Below, one piece after another: positions 23,001-32,060 of a stretch of 64,000 nt of DNA. The position numbers and the translations under genes are program-made. The notes beneath the pieces are model-generated. The model ran no database searches. It was not told where the DNA came from and worked only from the letters and a program-made list of their open reading frames with translations. The stretch comes from Adiantum capillus-veneris. Taxonomy: Eukaryota; Streptophyta; Polypodiopsida; Polypodiales; Pteridaceae. The stretch's first letter is position 1. Each line of letters begins with the position of its first letter. The stretch is taken from the NCBI GenBank assembly GCA_014529385.2, contig CM043963.1:2853001-2917000 (forward strand), in the 5' to 3' direction.

Positions 23001-24299
23001 GAGACTTTTGCTCCCACTTGTCGTATGACTACTGTACGTTTTCTATGTGCATTGGCAGCTCATTTTGGTTGGGATGTACATCAATCAGACATTGTTACTG
23101 CTTTCTTGAATGGTGACATATTTGAGGAAGTTTATGTAACGCAGCCTCGCGGTTTTGTCATAAAAGGACAAGAGGACAAAGTGTGCAAATGTAAGAAGGC
23201 TTTGTATGGGTTGAAGCAATCTCCTCGTGCTTGGTATGAGAAAGCTGACACTCATTTGGTTAAACGAGGCTTTCGTAACAGTCCAACAGAAAGCACATTG
23301 TATGTAAAGCGTGAGGATGATGTATTTCTCATTGTGGTTCTTTATGTTGATGATTTGCTGATCACTGGACCAAATGAGAGACATATTGCTGAATTTAAGG
23401 CTGATTTGAATGCTACTTTCAAAATGAAAGATTTGGGGCTGTTGCATCATTACTTGGGTATACAGTTTAAGCAGTGTGATGGTGGTATTGCCTTGTGTAA
23501 GAAAAGTTACAGAGAGACATTGCTATGTAAGTTTGGACTTGAGGATTGCAAACCTATTGCCACTCCCATGGAAACAGGTTTGAAGTTGAGTCTACATGAT
23601 GCTGGCGATCCTGCTAATGTCACTCTTTACCAAACTGCTGTTGGCTACCTCATTTATGTATGCAACACGAGGCCAGATATTCAGTTTGTAGTCTCGCAGG
23701 TCAGCAGATTTATGCATAGCCCAGGGTCTAAGCATTGGCAGGCTGTCAAGAGGATTTTCTGCTACCTTAGTGGCACTTTACATCTTGGCTTGTTTTATCC
23801 CAAGGGGGGATCATTGCCGCCAGACTTACATGCTTTTTCGGACTCAGATTGGGCTGGTTGTTTTGACACGCGAGTGTCAACAAGTGGTTTTTGTTTCATG
23901 CTTGGCAGTTCATGTATATCATGGTTGAGCAAGAAGCAACCTACTGTGGCCACTTCGAGTTGTGAGGCTGAGTACAGGGCAGTCTTCACAGCTACGGTTG
24001 AGTGCGTATGGCTCAGACGCCTTATGGCTGACTTGGGTGTTGGACAGGACACTGCCAACACTATCTACACTGACAGTCAGAGCGCATTGGCAGTTGCGAG
24101 GAACCCAGTTTTTCATGCTCGCACAAAGCACATTGAGGTGCATTACCACTATGTCAGGGAGAGGCTCTCAGCAGGAGAGATCAGCTTGGCTTATGTGCCA
24201 ACACAGGACAACCTTGCAGATCTTTTCACAAAGGCATTGTCTCGTGAGAAGCTTGAAGCTTTCCGCAAAGCTTTGGGCTTACTCCCCTTTGTGGACTGA
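20013..24299 (+). CDS. Copia Gag-Pol polyprotein of E1
   Basis: Single frame of 1428 codons. I chose ATG 20013 (ACCATGGCTGAC, good plant initiation context, MADNNNTD) rather than the in-frame ATG at 19953, which lies in leader-like sequence. Order: Gag (about 1-280), CCHC knuckle CHYCKANDHLIKSC (C284, C287, H292, C297), retropepsin WYFDSGATKHIT (catalytic D370), HHCC zinc domain (H508 in WHARFGHLN; CEGCILGK), integrase core D573, D636, E672 (35 residues between the last two), reverse transcriptase with YVDD (D1113, D1114), and RNase H (HAFSDSDWAG, CEAEYRA, TDSQSALAVARNP). PR-INT-RT-RH order is that of copia. All catalytic residues I could check are present, so the polyprotein is probably functional. 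A single frame implies Gag excess must come from another mechanism, such as splicing or translation control. Confidence 0.96.
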   Translation: MADNNNTDVFKMFATEDRLDGDNYPMWAYMMQHVLVSKGVWNIVQGIDVRPGSEDVGDVEDVAGLAARIAAVRVVLPTAEQARWDVKDAQAHALIALSVKRTIIPHIRSAKSAKQAWDILAGLYASRNEAKIALLRKELELKIMHEEADMETFLASVKDINEQLISAGEVISDSSLVQTVLDALLDSYQTFASTWRLMTQGNPEVVKFDALCTLLLQEPLSRKNRTRQRAVEQAFIASQRKGGNSNAATSYGSAASGKIYVPNASAGSTSSGNSSDKGKKKMRCHYCKANDHLIKSCPKLKAKEAKKKEGGSTANAGSTTNAAIVESSVKGDCDADVDAEWAFSAECTYNPAVHDACLSVATDSHVWYFDSGATKHITSHCELFTSLESVPHGNSVTCANNASYPVQGVGKIVLTAANGSSFTLVDALYVPGIKKNLLSVSALARLGLVVKFVDDRCTVHDLSFGDEIIASGLLCRGLYKLTLYDKCGQNFPNAVVDSRAISDAKLWHARFGHLNFASLLRLQKSDMVASLPPLEAPVKHVCEGCILGKMQRSKFPKDGSVRATCRLQLVHSDVCGPMQTPSLGNYLYFVTFIDDYSRHAWVFPLKAKSEVFMCFKQFLAMAENVSKCTMGTLRSDRGGEYMSHEFNAFLASRGIKHQCTVPYTPQQNGVAERKNRSLTEMARCMVKSQALPHSFWLEAIMCATYVLNRCPTKALQSITPYEAWHDRKPSIEHMRVFGCLAYALVPQVQRRKLDDKAVKCIFVGYSAESKGYRLYHPQTKHILVSRDVVFVEDSVQPLLSCTRDSNVSSQDIYDTLLPLFSGGNTNVSSNEANVQPMGVSENVLEQSITDADVHDVLDEERAENEQARGMPKWLVHTLRDSKLDAPLSSRTRSGSRHASYASDCYALAVSSLHDVEEPLSFDEAQNSENWIAAMKSEYDALIENDTWTLCDLPPGKKAIGTKWVYKLKRKPDGEIDRHKARLVAKGYAQQKGIDYEETFAPTCRMTTVRFLCALAAHFGWDVHQSDIVTAFLNGDIFEEVYVTQPRGFVIKGQEDKVCKCKKALYGLKQSPRAWYEKADTHLVKRGFRNSPTESTLYVKREDDVFLIVVLYVDDLLITGPNERHIAEFKADLNATFKMKDLGLLHHYLGIQFKQCDGGIALCKKSYRETLLCKFGLEDCKPIATPMETGLKLSLHDAGDPANVTLYQTAVGYLIYVCNTRPDIQFVVSQVSRFMHSPGSKHWQAVKRIFCYLSGTLHLGLFYPKGGSLPPDLHAFSDSDWAGCFDTRVSTSGFCFMLGSSCISWLSKKQPTVATSSCEAEYRAVFTATVECVWLRRLMADLGVGQDTANTIYTDSQSALAVARNPVFHARTKHIEVHYHYVRERLSAGEISLAYVPTQDNLADLFTKALSREKLEAFRKALGLLPFVD

Positions 24300-24363
24300 T
24301 CCTGTCCTCAGGGCATGGCACTTCCCTTTACTCATGTGCCAGCTCTCGTTCACCGCATCACTC

Positions 24364-24373
24364 CAGGGGGGTT
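24364..24373 (+). other. Polypurine tract of E1
   Basis: CAGGGGGGTT immediately before the 3' LTR start TGTTACC at 24374. E2 has the equivalent CCCAGGGGGGATT before its 3' LTR. Confidence 0.85.
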
Positions 24374-24600
24374 TGTTACCATATACATGTGGTAGTGATG
24401 TGTGTGAACACACTAGGACCGCCGGGGCATTTTTTCCCTCTTTAGGAGGTTTTTTCCCCCGTGCATTGTATATACGCCCATCACTCTAGGGCTATCTATC
24501 TTTCCATTGCACACTAAGTAACATACTCTCTATTGTGTGCCTTGAGCTTCCTTCGTCTTCTCCAAGCTGTGTGTGTTTCTCTGCAACCCTAATTCCAACA
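24374..24600 (+). repeat. 3' LTR of E1
   Basis: 227 bp, two differences from the 5' LTR; followed by target duplication CCTTC. Confidence 0.95.
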
Positions 24601-25967
24601 CCTTCCACTTGACGTATGACTACTGTGCATCTTCTATGTGCATTGGAAACTCATTTTGGTTGGGATGTCCATCAGTCAGATATTGTTACTCCTTTCTTGA
24701 ATGGTGACATACTTGAGGAAGTTTATGTAACGTAGCCTCGCGGTTTTTGTCATTGAAGGGCAAGAAGATAAAGTGTGCAAATGTAAGAAAGCTTTGTATG
24801 GGTTGAAGCAATCTCCTTGTGCTTAGTATGAGAAGGCTGACACTCATTTGGTCAAATGAGGCTTTCGTAACAGTCCAATAAAAAGCACATTGTATGTAAA
24901 GCGTGAGGGTGATGTACTTCTCATTGTGGTTCTCTATGTGGATGATTTTCTTATTACTGGACCAAATGAGAGACATATTGCTGAATTTAAGGCTGATTTG
25001 AATGCTACTTTCAAGATGAAAGGTTTGGAGTTGTTGCATCATTACTTGGGTGGACAATTTAAGCAGTGTGATGGTGGTATTTCCTTGTGTCAAACAAGTT
25101 ACATACAGACATTTCTATGTAAGTTTGGACTTAGGATGAAAAACCTATTGCCACTCCCATGGAAACATGTTTGAAATTGAGTCTTCATGATGCTTGTGAT
25201 CCTACTCATGTCACTCTTTACTAGACTATTGTTGGTTGCCTTATTTATGTATGCAACATAAGGCCAGATATTCAGTTTGCATTCTCACAGGTCAGCAGAT
25301 TCATGCATAGCCCAGGGTCTAAGTATTGGCAGGTTGTCAAGAGTATTTTTTGCTACTTGAGTGGCACTTTACATCTAGGCTTGTTTTATCCCACGGGGGG
25401 ATCATTGCCACCAAATTTACATGCTTTTTCGGACTCAGATTGGGATAGTTGTTTTGACACGCGAGTGTCCACAAGTGGTTTTTGTTTCATGCTTGGCAGT
25501 TCATGTATCTCATGGTTGAGTAAGAAGCAACCTATTATGGCTACTTCTAGTTGTGAGGCTGAGTACAAGGAAGTCTTCACAGCTATGGTTGAGTGTGTAT
25601 GGCTTAGATGCCTTATGGCTAATTTGGGTGTTGGACAGGACACTGCCAACACTATCTACAGTGATAGTCAGAGCGCATTGGCAATTGCAAGGAACCCAGT
25701 TTTTGATGGCTCGCACAAAGCACATTGAGGTGCATTACCACTATGTCAGGGAGAGGTTCTCAGTAGGAGAGATCAACTTGGCTTATGGCCAACACAGGAC
25801 AACCTTGTAGATCTTTTCACAAGGGCATTGTCTCGTGAGAAGTTTGAAGCTTTCTGCAAAGCTTTGGGCTTACTCCCCTTTGTGAATTGATCATGTCCTC
25901 AAAGCATGGCACTTCCCTATAGTCTATGTGCGAGCTCTCGTTCACCGCATCACTCCCAGGGGGGATT
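24601..25967 (+). pseudogene. Copia RT-RNase H, right half of old copy E2
   Basis: Continues E2 after the E1 insertion: CGTATGACTACTGT-type RT sequence, YVDDFLITGPNERH (24940-24975), then RNase H (HAFSDSDWDSCFDTRVSTSG, CEAEYKE) and the terminal block ending near 25890. Stops at about 24734, 24826, 24859, 25223 and 25809 mostly replace CAG, TGG, CGA or CAA of E1. Frameshifts occur near 25135 and 25705. RNase H motif DSDWAG is changed to DSDWDS. Non-functional. Confidence 0.9.
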
Positions 25968-26185
25968 TGTTACAATATACATGTGGTAGTGATATGTGTG
26001 AACACACTTAGGACCGCAGGGGCATTTTTTCCTTCACTAGGAGGTTTTTTTCCCTGTGCATTGTATATACACCCATCACTCTAGGGCTAACTTATCTTTC
26101 CATTGTACACTCTCTATTGGGTGTCTTTAGATTCCTTCGTCTTCTCCAAGCTGTGTGTGTTTTCCTGCAACCCCTAATTCCAACA
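25968..26185 (+). repeat. 3' LTR of E2
   Basis: 218 bp, TGTTACAATATACATG...CCAACA, clearly related to the E1 LTR but with many substitutions and small gaps. Its 5' partner is absent. Confidence 0.92.
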
Positions 26186-27765
26186 AAAGAGCAATAATTC
26201 AGCTAAGGAATCAAGATGTTCAAACTGCCAAAGCGGAGTATTTTGAGGCCAAAAAGGAAATTAGCTAACTCTTGTTGCAAGTAGAGAAGATGCACAAGAC
26301 AAAACCAAGTTGGCAGAGATCTGGCTCAGGAGAAAAAGGATGCATACTATGAAGCCCTAGGGAAAGAAATTGCAGCAAATTCAGAAACCCACATCAAGTA
26401 TCAAGCTCTAGAGGAGGCTCTGAGAGAGAACGAACCAGATATTCAAAGCTGAGTGGCTCCTACGATGTAGTGAAAAGAAATTTCTCCACCCTCTTGGTAA
26501 ATCAGGATATGACTCCTTCTACCTCCACACAACCCTCTACATCAACAACAGAGGAGATTTTAAAACTGAAAGCGGAGCTAGAGCAAGAGAAGATACATGG
26601 ACAAGCAATCATGGCTGGCGTGCGGACAATGACCAATCAAAAAGATCAGCAAATTAGAGACTTACAGGAGCAACTAGAGAAGGCACGTGCTGAAATGGCA
26701 GCACAGAAAGAGGATCATGTCAAAGAATTACAAGCCAAAGAAGCTGAAATAGCTGCCAGAGGTATAGAAATTCTGGCCCAACCAACTGACCATACATTAC
26801 CCAAACAAACCAAAGCATTGGAGCCCCTCAAAATAACAAAATTTCCAAGCACCTCCACGATGGCAGATTTCCCACAAACGGAGGAGGCGAAGGGTCAATG
26901 GATGCCAGGGAAGAGCTGCAAAGTTGGATAGCAGATATTCCTAAAGGCACAGACAAAAAATACATGCCGTATGATCTGAAGCTTCTTGAGTTTGTAGCAT
27001 TGTTAATTATTAAACATGATGAGCAGCTCAAGAATTCTTGCCATGAGATGCTGGTCGTGCCGCTACTCAAGTAGGAAGCAATTCTATGGAAAAGAAAATC
27101 ACTGCCAGGTCTGGAGCTCGATGCATAGGGTAACTATAAAGGAGTGTCTATCATAGCAGAGCAAGCAACACTTATCTTGGAAAGCCAACCGTTGTGGAGA
27201 CAAAAATGGTTTTTGAAGTTCCCTATAGATGAAACCCTTTACAAGAATACTCCATAGCACATCAAGATCGACCCAACGTATTGCCCAATACCACGAAGGC
27301 AATCCTAGGATACATTTGCAACATGGCAAAGTCGAAGGCGGTCGATTTTGAACTATTCAATATCATGGCCATACTCCAACATAACACTATATGAAGTATA
27401 CGCTCAAGGCCGACATTGACCTTCTTAGAGATGTGCCAAATTTCACGTGTCAAATGACTTGCAAGATAGCCAAGATGATAGTCACAAGCATCGAAGCTTT
27501 TGACGACTTGGAAAAGGCTAATCATCCATGGTAGGTGTTTCTCGAAGGCACAAGGGGCATAAGCTAGAATCTGAAGACATAAGTGCCAACAAAGAATATC
27601 ATTATGGGCATGTATACGTGCATAATGTTCTTGCACTCATAGTACATGCAGACTTTTGAGGAGGCTTTTGTCACAGAATTTTTTGAGATGGATTCCACCA
27701 TCTTGAACCCTCTCACAAAAGACCTTGCTAGCATGCTTGAAGCCTTCATTTGCACTATATAACGA
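26186..27765 (+). pseudogene. Decayed coiled-coil coding region, unknown
   Basis: A reading that shifts between frames can be followed across this stretch. 26470-26931 is open for 153 codons with strong heptad-like composition (KLKAELEQEKIHG, QIRDLQEQLEKARAEM), preceded by similar broken sequence (YEALGKEIAANSE, ALEEALRENE). From about 26900 another frame reads MDAREELQSWIADIPKGTDK and LLEFVALLIIKHDEQLKNSC, then a third piece reads LKADIDLLRDVPNFTCQM (about 27400) and FEEAFVTEFFEMDSTILNPL (27653). Stops (TAG, TAA) punctuate it. I do not recognise the family. It may be a host pseudogene or part of an unrecognised element; the codon-like texture over 1.5 kb argues against chance. Confidence 0.4.
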
Positions 27766-29113
27766 TTGGTGGGAGAATAAAACCATGATAGGCTCCATAT
27801 AAACAAGATCTTAATGATCCACTTGATGCTACTAGTTGAACATAGTGATTGACCTGCAAAACTATCAAGACCAGTCTGATTTTTCAATAGGACACAATAC
27901 TTATAAGCAACTTAAGGAATTTTTGAACTTCCCCCACCCTCACCCCATACAAATTGCTGACACTACAAGGAGTTGACCTATTGTATTTGTTGTTTGTTGG
28001 GTTCCTAGAGAAATAAACTAGAGAGGAAAAAATATAAGGTTTAATGCAAAAACTTTAGAGGATAAGGTGGGTTGCATTGTTTTCCAGCAGTGGATCACTT
28101 CCTGAGCCTATCCACAACCGTAGACCACCTTTGCCCAAAAGTTACATTGAATCCCATCGGTATACCAAGAGTCTAACAACATGTCCATCTTGCAAATTTT
28201 GGCAACCAGCTTATATTACAAAAGTAGGAATCAGAGTGGAGAAAGCTTTGTACCAAGTAAATTGATGATTAATTTTTGAACCACTTACCTGGCAAAAAAG
28301 AGTTAGACAAGACCAAAAGGAAGTAATATTCTCCTCGTCATTAGACATAACTACATTCCTGTCATTTGCAAAATTTTGGGGAGACACAAATCTAAAGGTG
28401 AGCCTGGTATATTAATACCTTTTATCTTATGCTTCTCCATACTATCTTTAACCAACCAACCTAGAAGACATATTTAGGAATTTCGGGAATTATTCAAGTC
28501 CCATTTTATAATTCTAATACAAAAACCTGGTATTTTTGTGTATTTGGATATCATCTATTTTTGGGCACAATCAATGTCCCATTAAAATATATCCCTTGAC
28601 ACATATCTATAGGGGTGTCTGTATTTAAAGACATAGGTACATACATCAATTGCAAGGACATCAAAAGTGTGAGGGATGCATGGCAATAAACTTAATTTGT
28701 ATTCTACAACATTCTTCATGTGAAATAAGTGCTTTAAATTAATAGCACAATTTTGAAACATCAAGGTTTAATATTTGGCTATATCAACAACACCAATTTT
28801 TTTCTAGAATACTCAAAAATGAATTTTAGAATTGAAGGGTTCTCAAAAGAGTGTGGTGTTTAGAAACACCAAGATAAACAATAAAATCCAATTGAAATAT
28901 TAATATGATATCCAAGTATTTTAGAATTCATCTTTAGGAAAGATAAAACTCCATCCAATGACTATAAGAACATTCTCAAACATTGTGTATTCTCATGAGT
29001 TGCTCCAACAAAATACTATGCCAAGAAGCCTATTTACAAAACCTTTTATCTATGAATTTTTTTCAAGCTATAAACTACTATCTATAACATTCTTTTTCTA
29101 CAATTCTCATTAG
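27766..29113. other. Spacer, nothing recognised
   Basis: AT-rich sequence without a recognisable gene, LTR or tandem repeat. Short open frames have no identifiable domains. Confidence 0.5.
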
Positions 29114-29440
29114 TCTGGCCCCACATGGTACTGCTACACTAACATATGGAGGCAAAGCTTGAACTTAAGTTTGAGCCTACAAAATAAATGTCAATCTCTT
29201 GTTAGATACACAGAGTTTATGAGTCACACCTAGCATATGTAGCTGCTACACTAGGATATGACATAAGTCTGGCCCCACATGATACTGCTACAGTAACATA
29301 TGGAGGAAATTCTTGAACTTAAGTTTGAGCCTACAATATAAATGTTAATCTCTTGTTAGATACAAAGAGTTTATGAGTTGCACCTAACATATGTAATTTC
29401 TAGACTAGGATATGAAATTTTGAGCCTCACTTGGAATTGC
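29114..29440 (+). repeat. Two tandem copies of a 164-bp palindrome-bearing unit
   Basis: TCTGGCCCCACATG starts copies at 29114 and 29278. Each copy has GCTACA(C/G)TAACATATGGAGG, the core CTTGAACTTAAGTTTGAGCC, then a spacer ending TGTTAGATACA and AGAGTTTATGAGT. The palindromic core and the GCTACACTA-CATATG block are shared with the large array at 41370-46075, while the spacer differs, so this is a diverged relative. Confidence 0.85.
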
Positions 29441-31285
29441 TCAACTAGGAGTCTATGCCAAGGACTTTTGTGGTTGAGACTAATATACTAGTGCTTTACT
29501 AGCTCTCCTGGTTAATCTTGAGCTTAATTTTTAGACTCGACGGTGTTTTTGACATTCTTGTCTCACCAAAACCAAACTTGCTAGCCCTTACTATATTTTC
29601 ATAATAGTTAATTTTTCAATCTTGCTATAATTTATGGATGGAACTCTAAATAGAAAAGACATTCTTTGTGATGAATTTTGTCTGATTAGCGAGGCTCAAA
29701 CTCAATTTTGATCCTCCCATAATGTGTTAATGATAGATGTGCATAGATGCCACTCAAATCAACAATTGATTCTAAGAAAAAGTATTTGGAAACCCACTAT
29801 TTGAATAGTATCACATAACAACTTTCACAAAATAATGTACCATATTACAATTCAATGCTTTTAGATAAAGACACAATATAGTCTAGCTAGAATAGTGTTT
29901 CAAGAAGCTTAAGTTTCACAATTGATCAATTTAATATGATTTTCTACCTTTCACACTTTGTGAGTTTGTTGGTACATGAGAATTTCATGCATCATAAAAC
30001 TTGGTATCCTAGATACTCTTAAAAGCATTCCTTGACATACTACTGGCTATACCTCCTCATTTGATTGTACACTTACTCTCCCATCTTGTGCTTCTTGCAA
30101 ACTTGCTCTATGATAACTTTTTCCTTCTTAGATCAAAGAGATTGAGAGTATCACTCCTTTCAACACTTGATAAGTTTTCAACTTCCAAGTCATCTCATCC
30201 ATGTCCATTAAATTAGGGGTATACTTGCAATTTTTTTAGCAATATGCTTTTGTTCAAGATTGCATTTTGAAGTTCAAGAACTTCAACTCTTGTTTGCAAG
30301 GCATAAATGAAGTTGAATAATGTAGGTGCAAGAATTATTCTGCCTAGTGCTTATTGAACCTACCAACCCTTCATAGTTAGAAATTTAATATTTTAATATT
30401 TTTATTGGAACCTTTGTCAATTGTGTCTTCCTTCATATTGGGTAGAAAGCCTTGAGCATATTATTTCATAATCTTGACCCACCTCTTCTTTACATCCTCA
30501 TCATATAGAATCAAATGCAACTTGATTTTGAAAAATTGCTTTTGAAGTGTGCTCCATTGTCTTAACAAAGGATTGCAAAATTTCATATTCCAACATTCAT
30601 TGTTATGATAAGGCATGCTAGGAGTGATCTTAACTTCCTTTGAATACACTAACTTGTGGTATTGAGACTCAAACTTAAGTTCAAGCCTTGCTTCTTAGAT
30701 TGAATTGTTTGTTTATATGCTCACATGCATCTATGCAAAGTCTAAAATACATGGACAATTTTCACTTGTTAGTGTTAGAACCTCTTGTACAAGTAAGGCT
30801 CAAGGCTCACTTTGAAGTTCTATACGAGCTCTCATGGAGGGCATGCTTGAGCTTATGTTAGACTCGGTACATATTGATGAAAGGCTCATTCAAAGAATCA
30901 AACAAGTACCTTCTAAGACTCAAATCCCTTCTTGGTTTGATGTAACGTGGTGGTTTAGAAGGATAAAAACTTCCTCGCAGTGGTTTAGAAGGATGACCAT
31001 TTGCATTCCATTGTACTCATGATTCTTAGTTGATGTCTAGCAACAATTCATAGGAAAACCAATTGCATTCCATTGTACTCATGCTTGCATCATTTTGTTG
31101 AGAAAAATATCGTTTGGCATTGACTTTGCGATAAATCATTAGTATCTTTGGAGATTTTACAAGAGATATTTGGTGTGAAATCGAGAATAATCTTTAATCA
31201 TCTATATTTGAATCGTTAACATAATTGAGGGGTAACCATTGTAACTTTTGCACCTTGCAAATGTTTTGGCAACACTAATGGAGTG
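29441..31285. other. Spacer with isolated repeat motifs
   Basis: No gene recognised. A single palindromic core (CTCAAACTTAAGTTCAAGCC) occurs near 30667. A 25-bp direct repeat containing TTGCATTCCATTGTACTCAT occurs near 31001 and 31063. GTGGTTTAGAAGGAT is repeated near 30949 and 30980. Confidence 0.5.
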
Positions 31286-31456
31286 TTTTTTAGAGATGAT
31301 CCAATAGTCCAACATTGTGAACATTCTCTTTGGCATGTTTGACAAGGAAACATTTGATAGAAGGATCCAAGGCCATCAACATTGCCAATATCTCTTCTTG
31401 CATTTGTTCTTGAATGAAGTCTAAAATGACATCATTGTCTTGTTATCTTTTGCTGC
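31286..31456 (-). pseudogene. Distal part of a decayed gene interrupted by B1
   Basis: On the minus strand about 44 codons are open, containing DFIQEQMQEEILAMLMALDP and CFLVKHAKENVHN. When B1 and one copy of its duplication are removed, this joins coding-like sequence on the other side (40359-40800, ending EELMEIETAAKDNKTM) with one frame change between them. Unknown family; low confidence that this was a host gene. Confidence 0.3.
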
Positions 31457-31461
31457 AGTTT
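31457..31461. repeat. Target-site duplication of B1 (AGTTT, left copy)
   Basis: AGTTT directly before the 5' LTR, repeated at 40354-40358 directly after the 3' LTR. Confidence 0.95.
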
Positions 31462-31755
31462 TGTTAACCCTCACGGCTCACGGACACCCCATCACCTACG
31501 ACGGACATGTATTATGTATGATTTAGAGTCAAGTGCCGGGCTTGTCGGACCAATAGGGAAAGGTAGAGTGATCGCCGATGAGAGGCGCACTTTAACTTGG
31601 ACATTCAAGGGATTAGTTGGTTAAGCATGGGCGCCCAAGTGTGAATGGGGTGAGCTCCTATAAAAGCCAACTAAACCTAATTTTTACTCATTCTCTCATT
31701 TGTGCAATTGAAGAGTGCTCTTGCTCCATCTCCATCTTCTTCTTCTTCACCTCCT

Positions 31756-31787
<32 letters not shown>

Positions 31788-32038
31788 GGAGAGTGTGTGT
31801 ACGATCGAGCATTACGAAGGCACGACGGCGGCGAAGCGGTTGAGCGCGGCACGACTGCAGCTTCTTCTTCATCGTGGCGAGGAATCCACCACGAAGGCGA
31901 GCGTAGAGCGGTGAGTGACACACCCTTTGTTTTCTTGAGCTTGCTAGTTTAGGCTTGTTGTGTGCTTGGAGCCGTTTGTGGCTCGCATACGGTGTATTGG
32001 CAAGTCCCTTGCTTCGACAGTGCGGCAAGGAGCGCACA
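31462..32038 (+). repeat. 5' LTR of B1
   Basis: 577 bp, TGTTAACCCTCACGG...GAGCGCACA. TATAAAAG at 31659-31666 is a good promoter TATA box. A (GT)n(GA)n microsatellite at about 31755-31787 lies downstream and differs in length from the 3' LTR copy. Confidence 0.95.
31659..31666 (+). promoter_or_regulatory. TATA box in B1 5' LTR
   Basis: TATAAAAG inside GAGCTCCTATAAAAGCCAAC. The same box is found at 39976-39983 in the 3' LTR and as TATAAAAG at 47465-47472 in B2. Confidence 0.65.
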
Positions 32039-32042
32039 TTTT

Positions 32043-32060
32043 TGGCGCCGCTGCCGGGGA
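32043..32060 (+). other. Primer binding site, tRNA-Asp type (B1)
   Basis: TGGCGCCGCTGCCGGGGA, four bases after the LTR. It matches 17 of 18 bases to the complement of the plant tRNA-Asp 3' end. This primer choice is known from the Athila/Tat side of plant gypsy elements. Confidence 0.85.

Larger units (their letters stand above)
19465..24600 (+). mobile_element. Intact young Ty1/copia retrotransposon E1 (5136 bp)
   Basis: Two 227-bp LTRs starting TGTTACC and ending CCAACA, perfect 5-bp target duplication CCTTC (19460-19464 and 24601-24605), primer site, polypurine tract and a single open Gag-Pol frame. The LTRs differ at two positions (TTGCTCACT/TTGCACACT and CTACAACC/CTGCAACC), about 99% identity, so insertion is recent. 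It sits inside the RT region of an older relative, E2, whose reading resumes after the duplication. It is the only element in the window with every expected part present. Confidence 0.97.

Noticed and set aside
31617-31952. Open frames rich in CVCV and ERER (also 8857-9173, 40005-40361, 47423-47733, 61666-61908)
   Set aside because: They are translations of (GT)n/(GA)n microsatellites in family B LTRs and recur in several frames and both strands.
32043-32060. tRNA gene at the GGCGCC/CCGGGGA string
   Set aside because: Only 18 bases complementary to a tRNA 3' end; no cloverleaf around it. It is the primer binding site.
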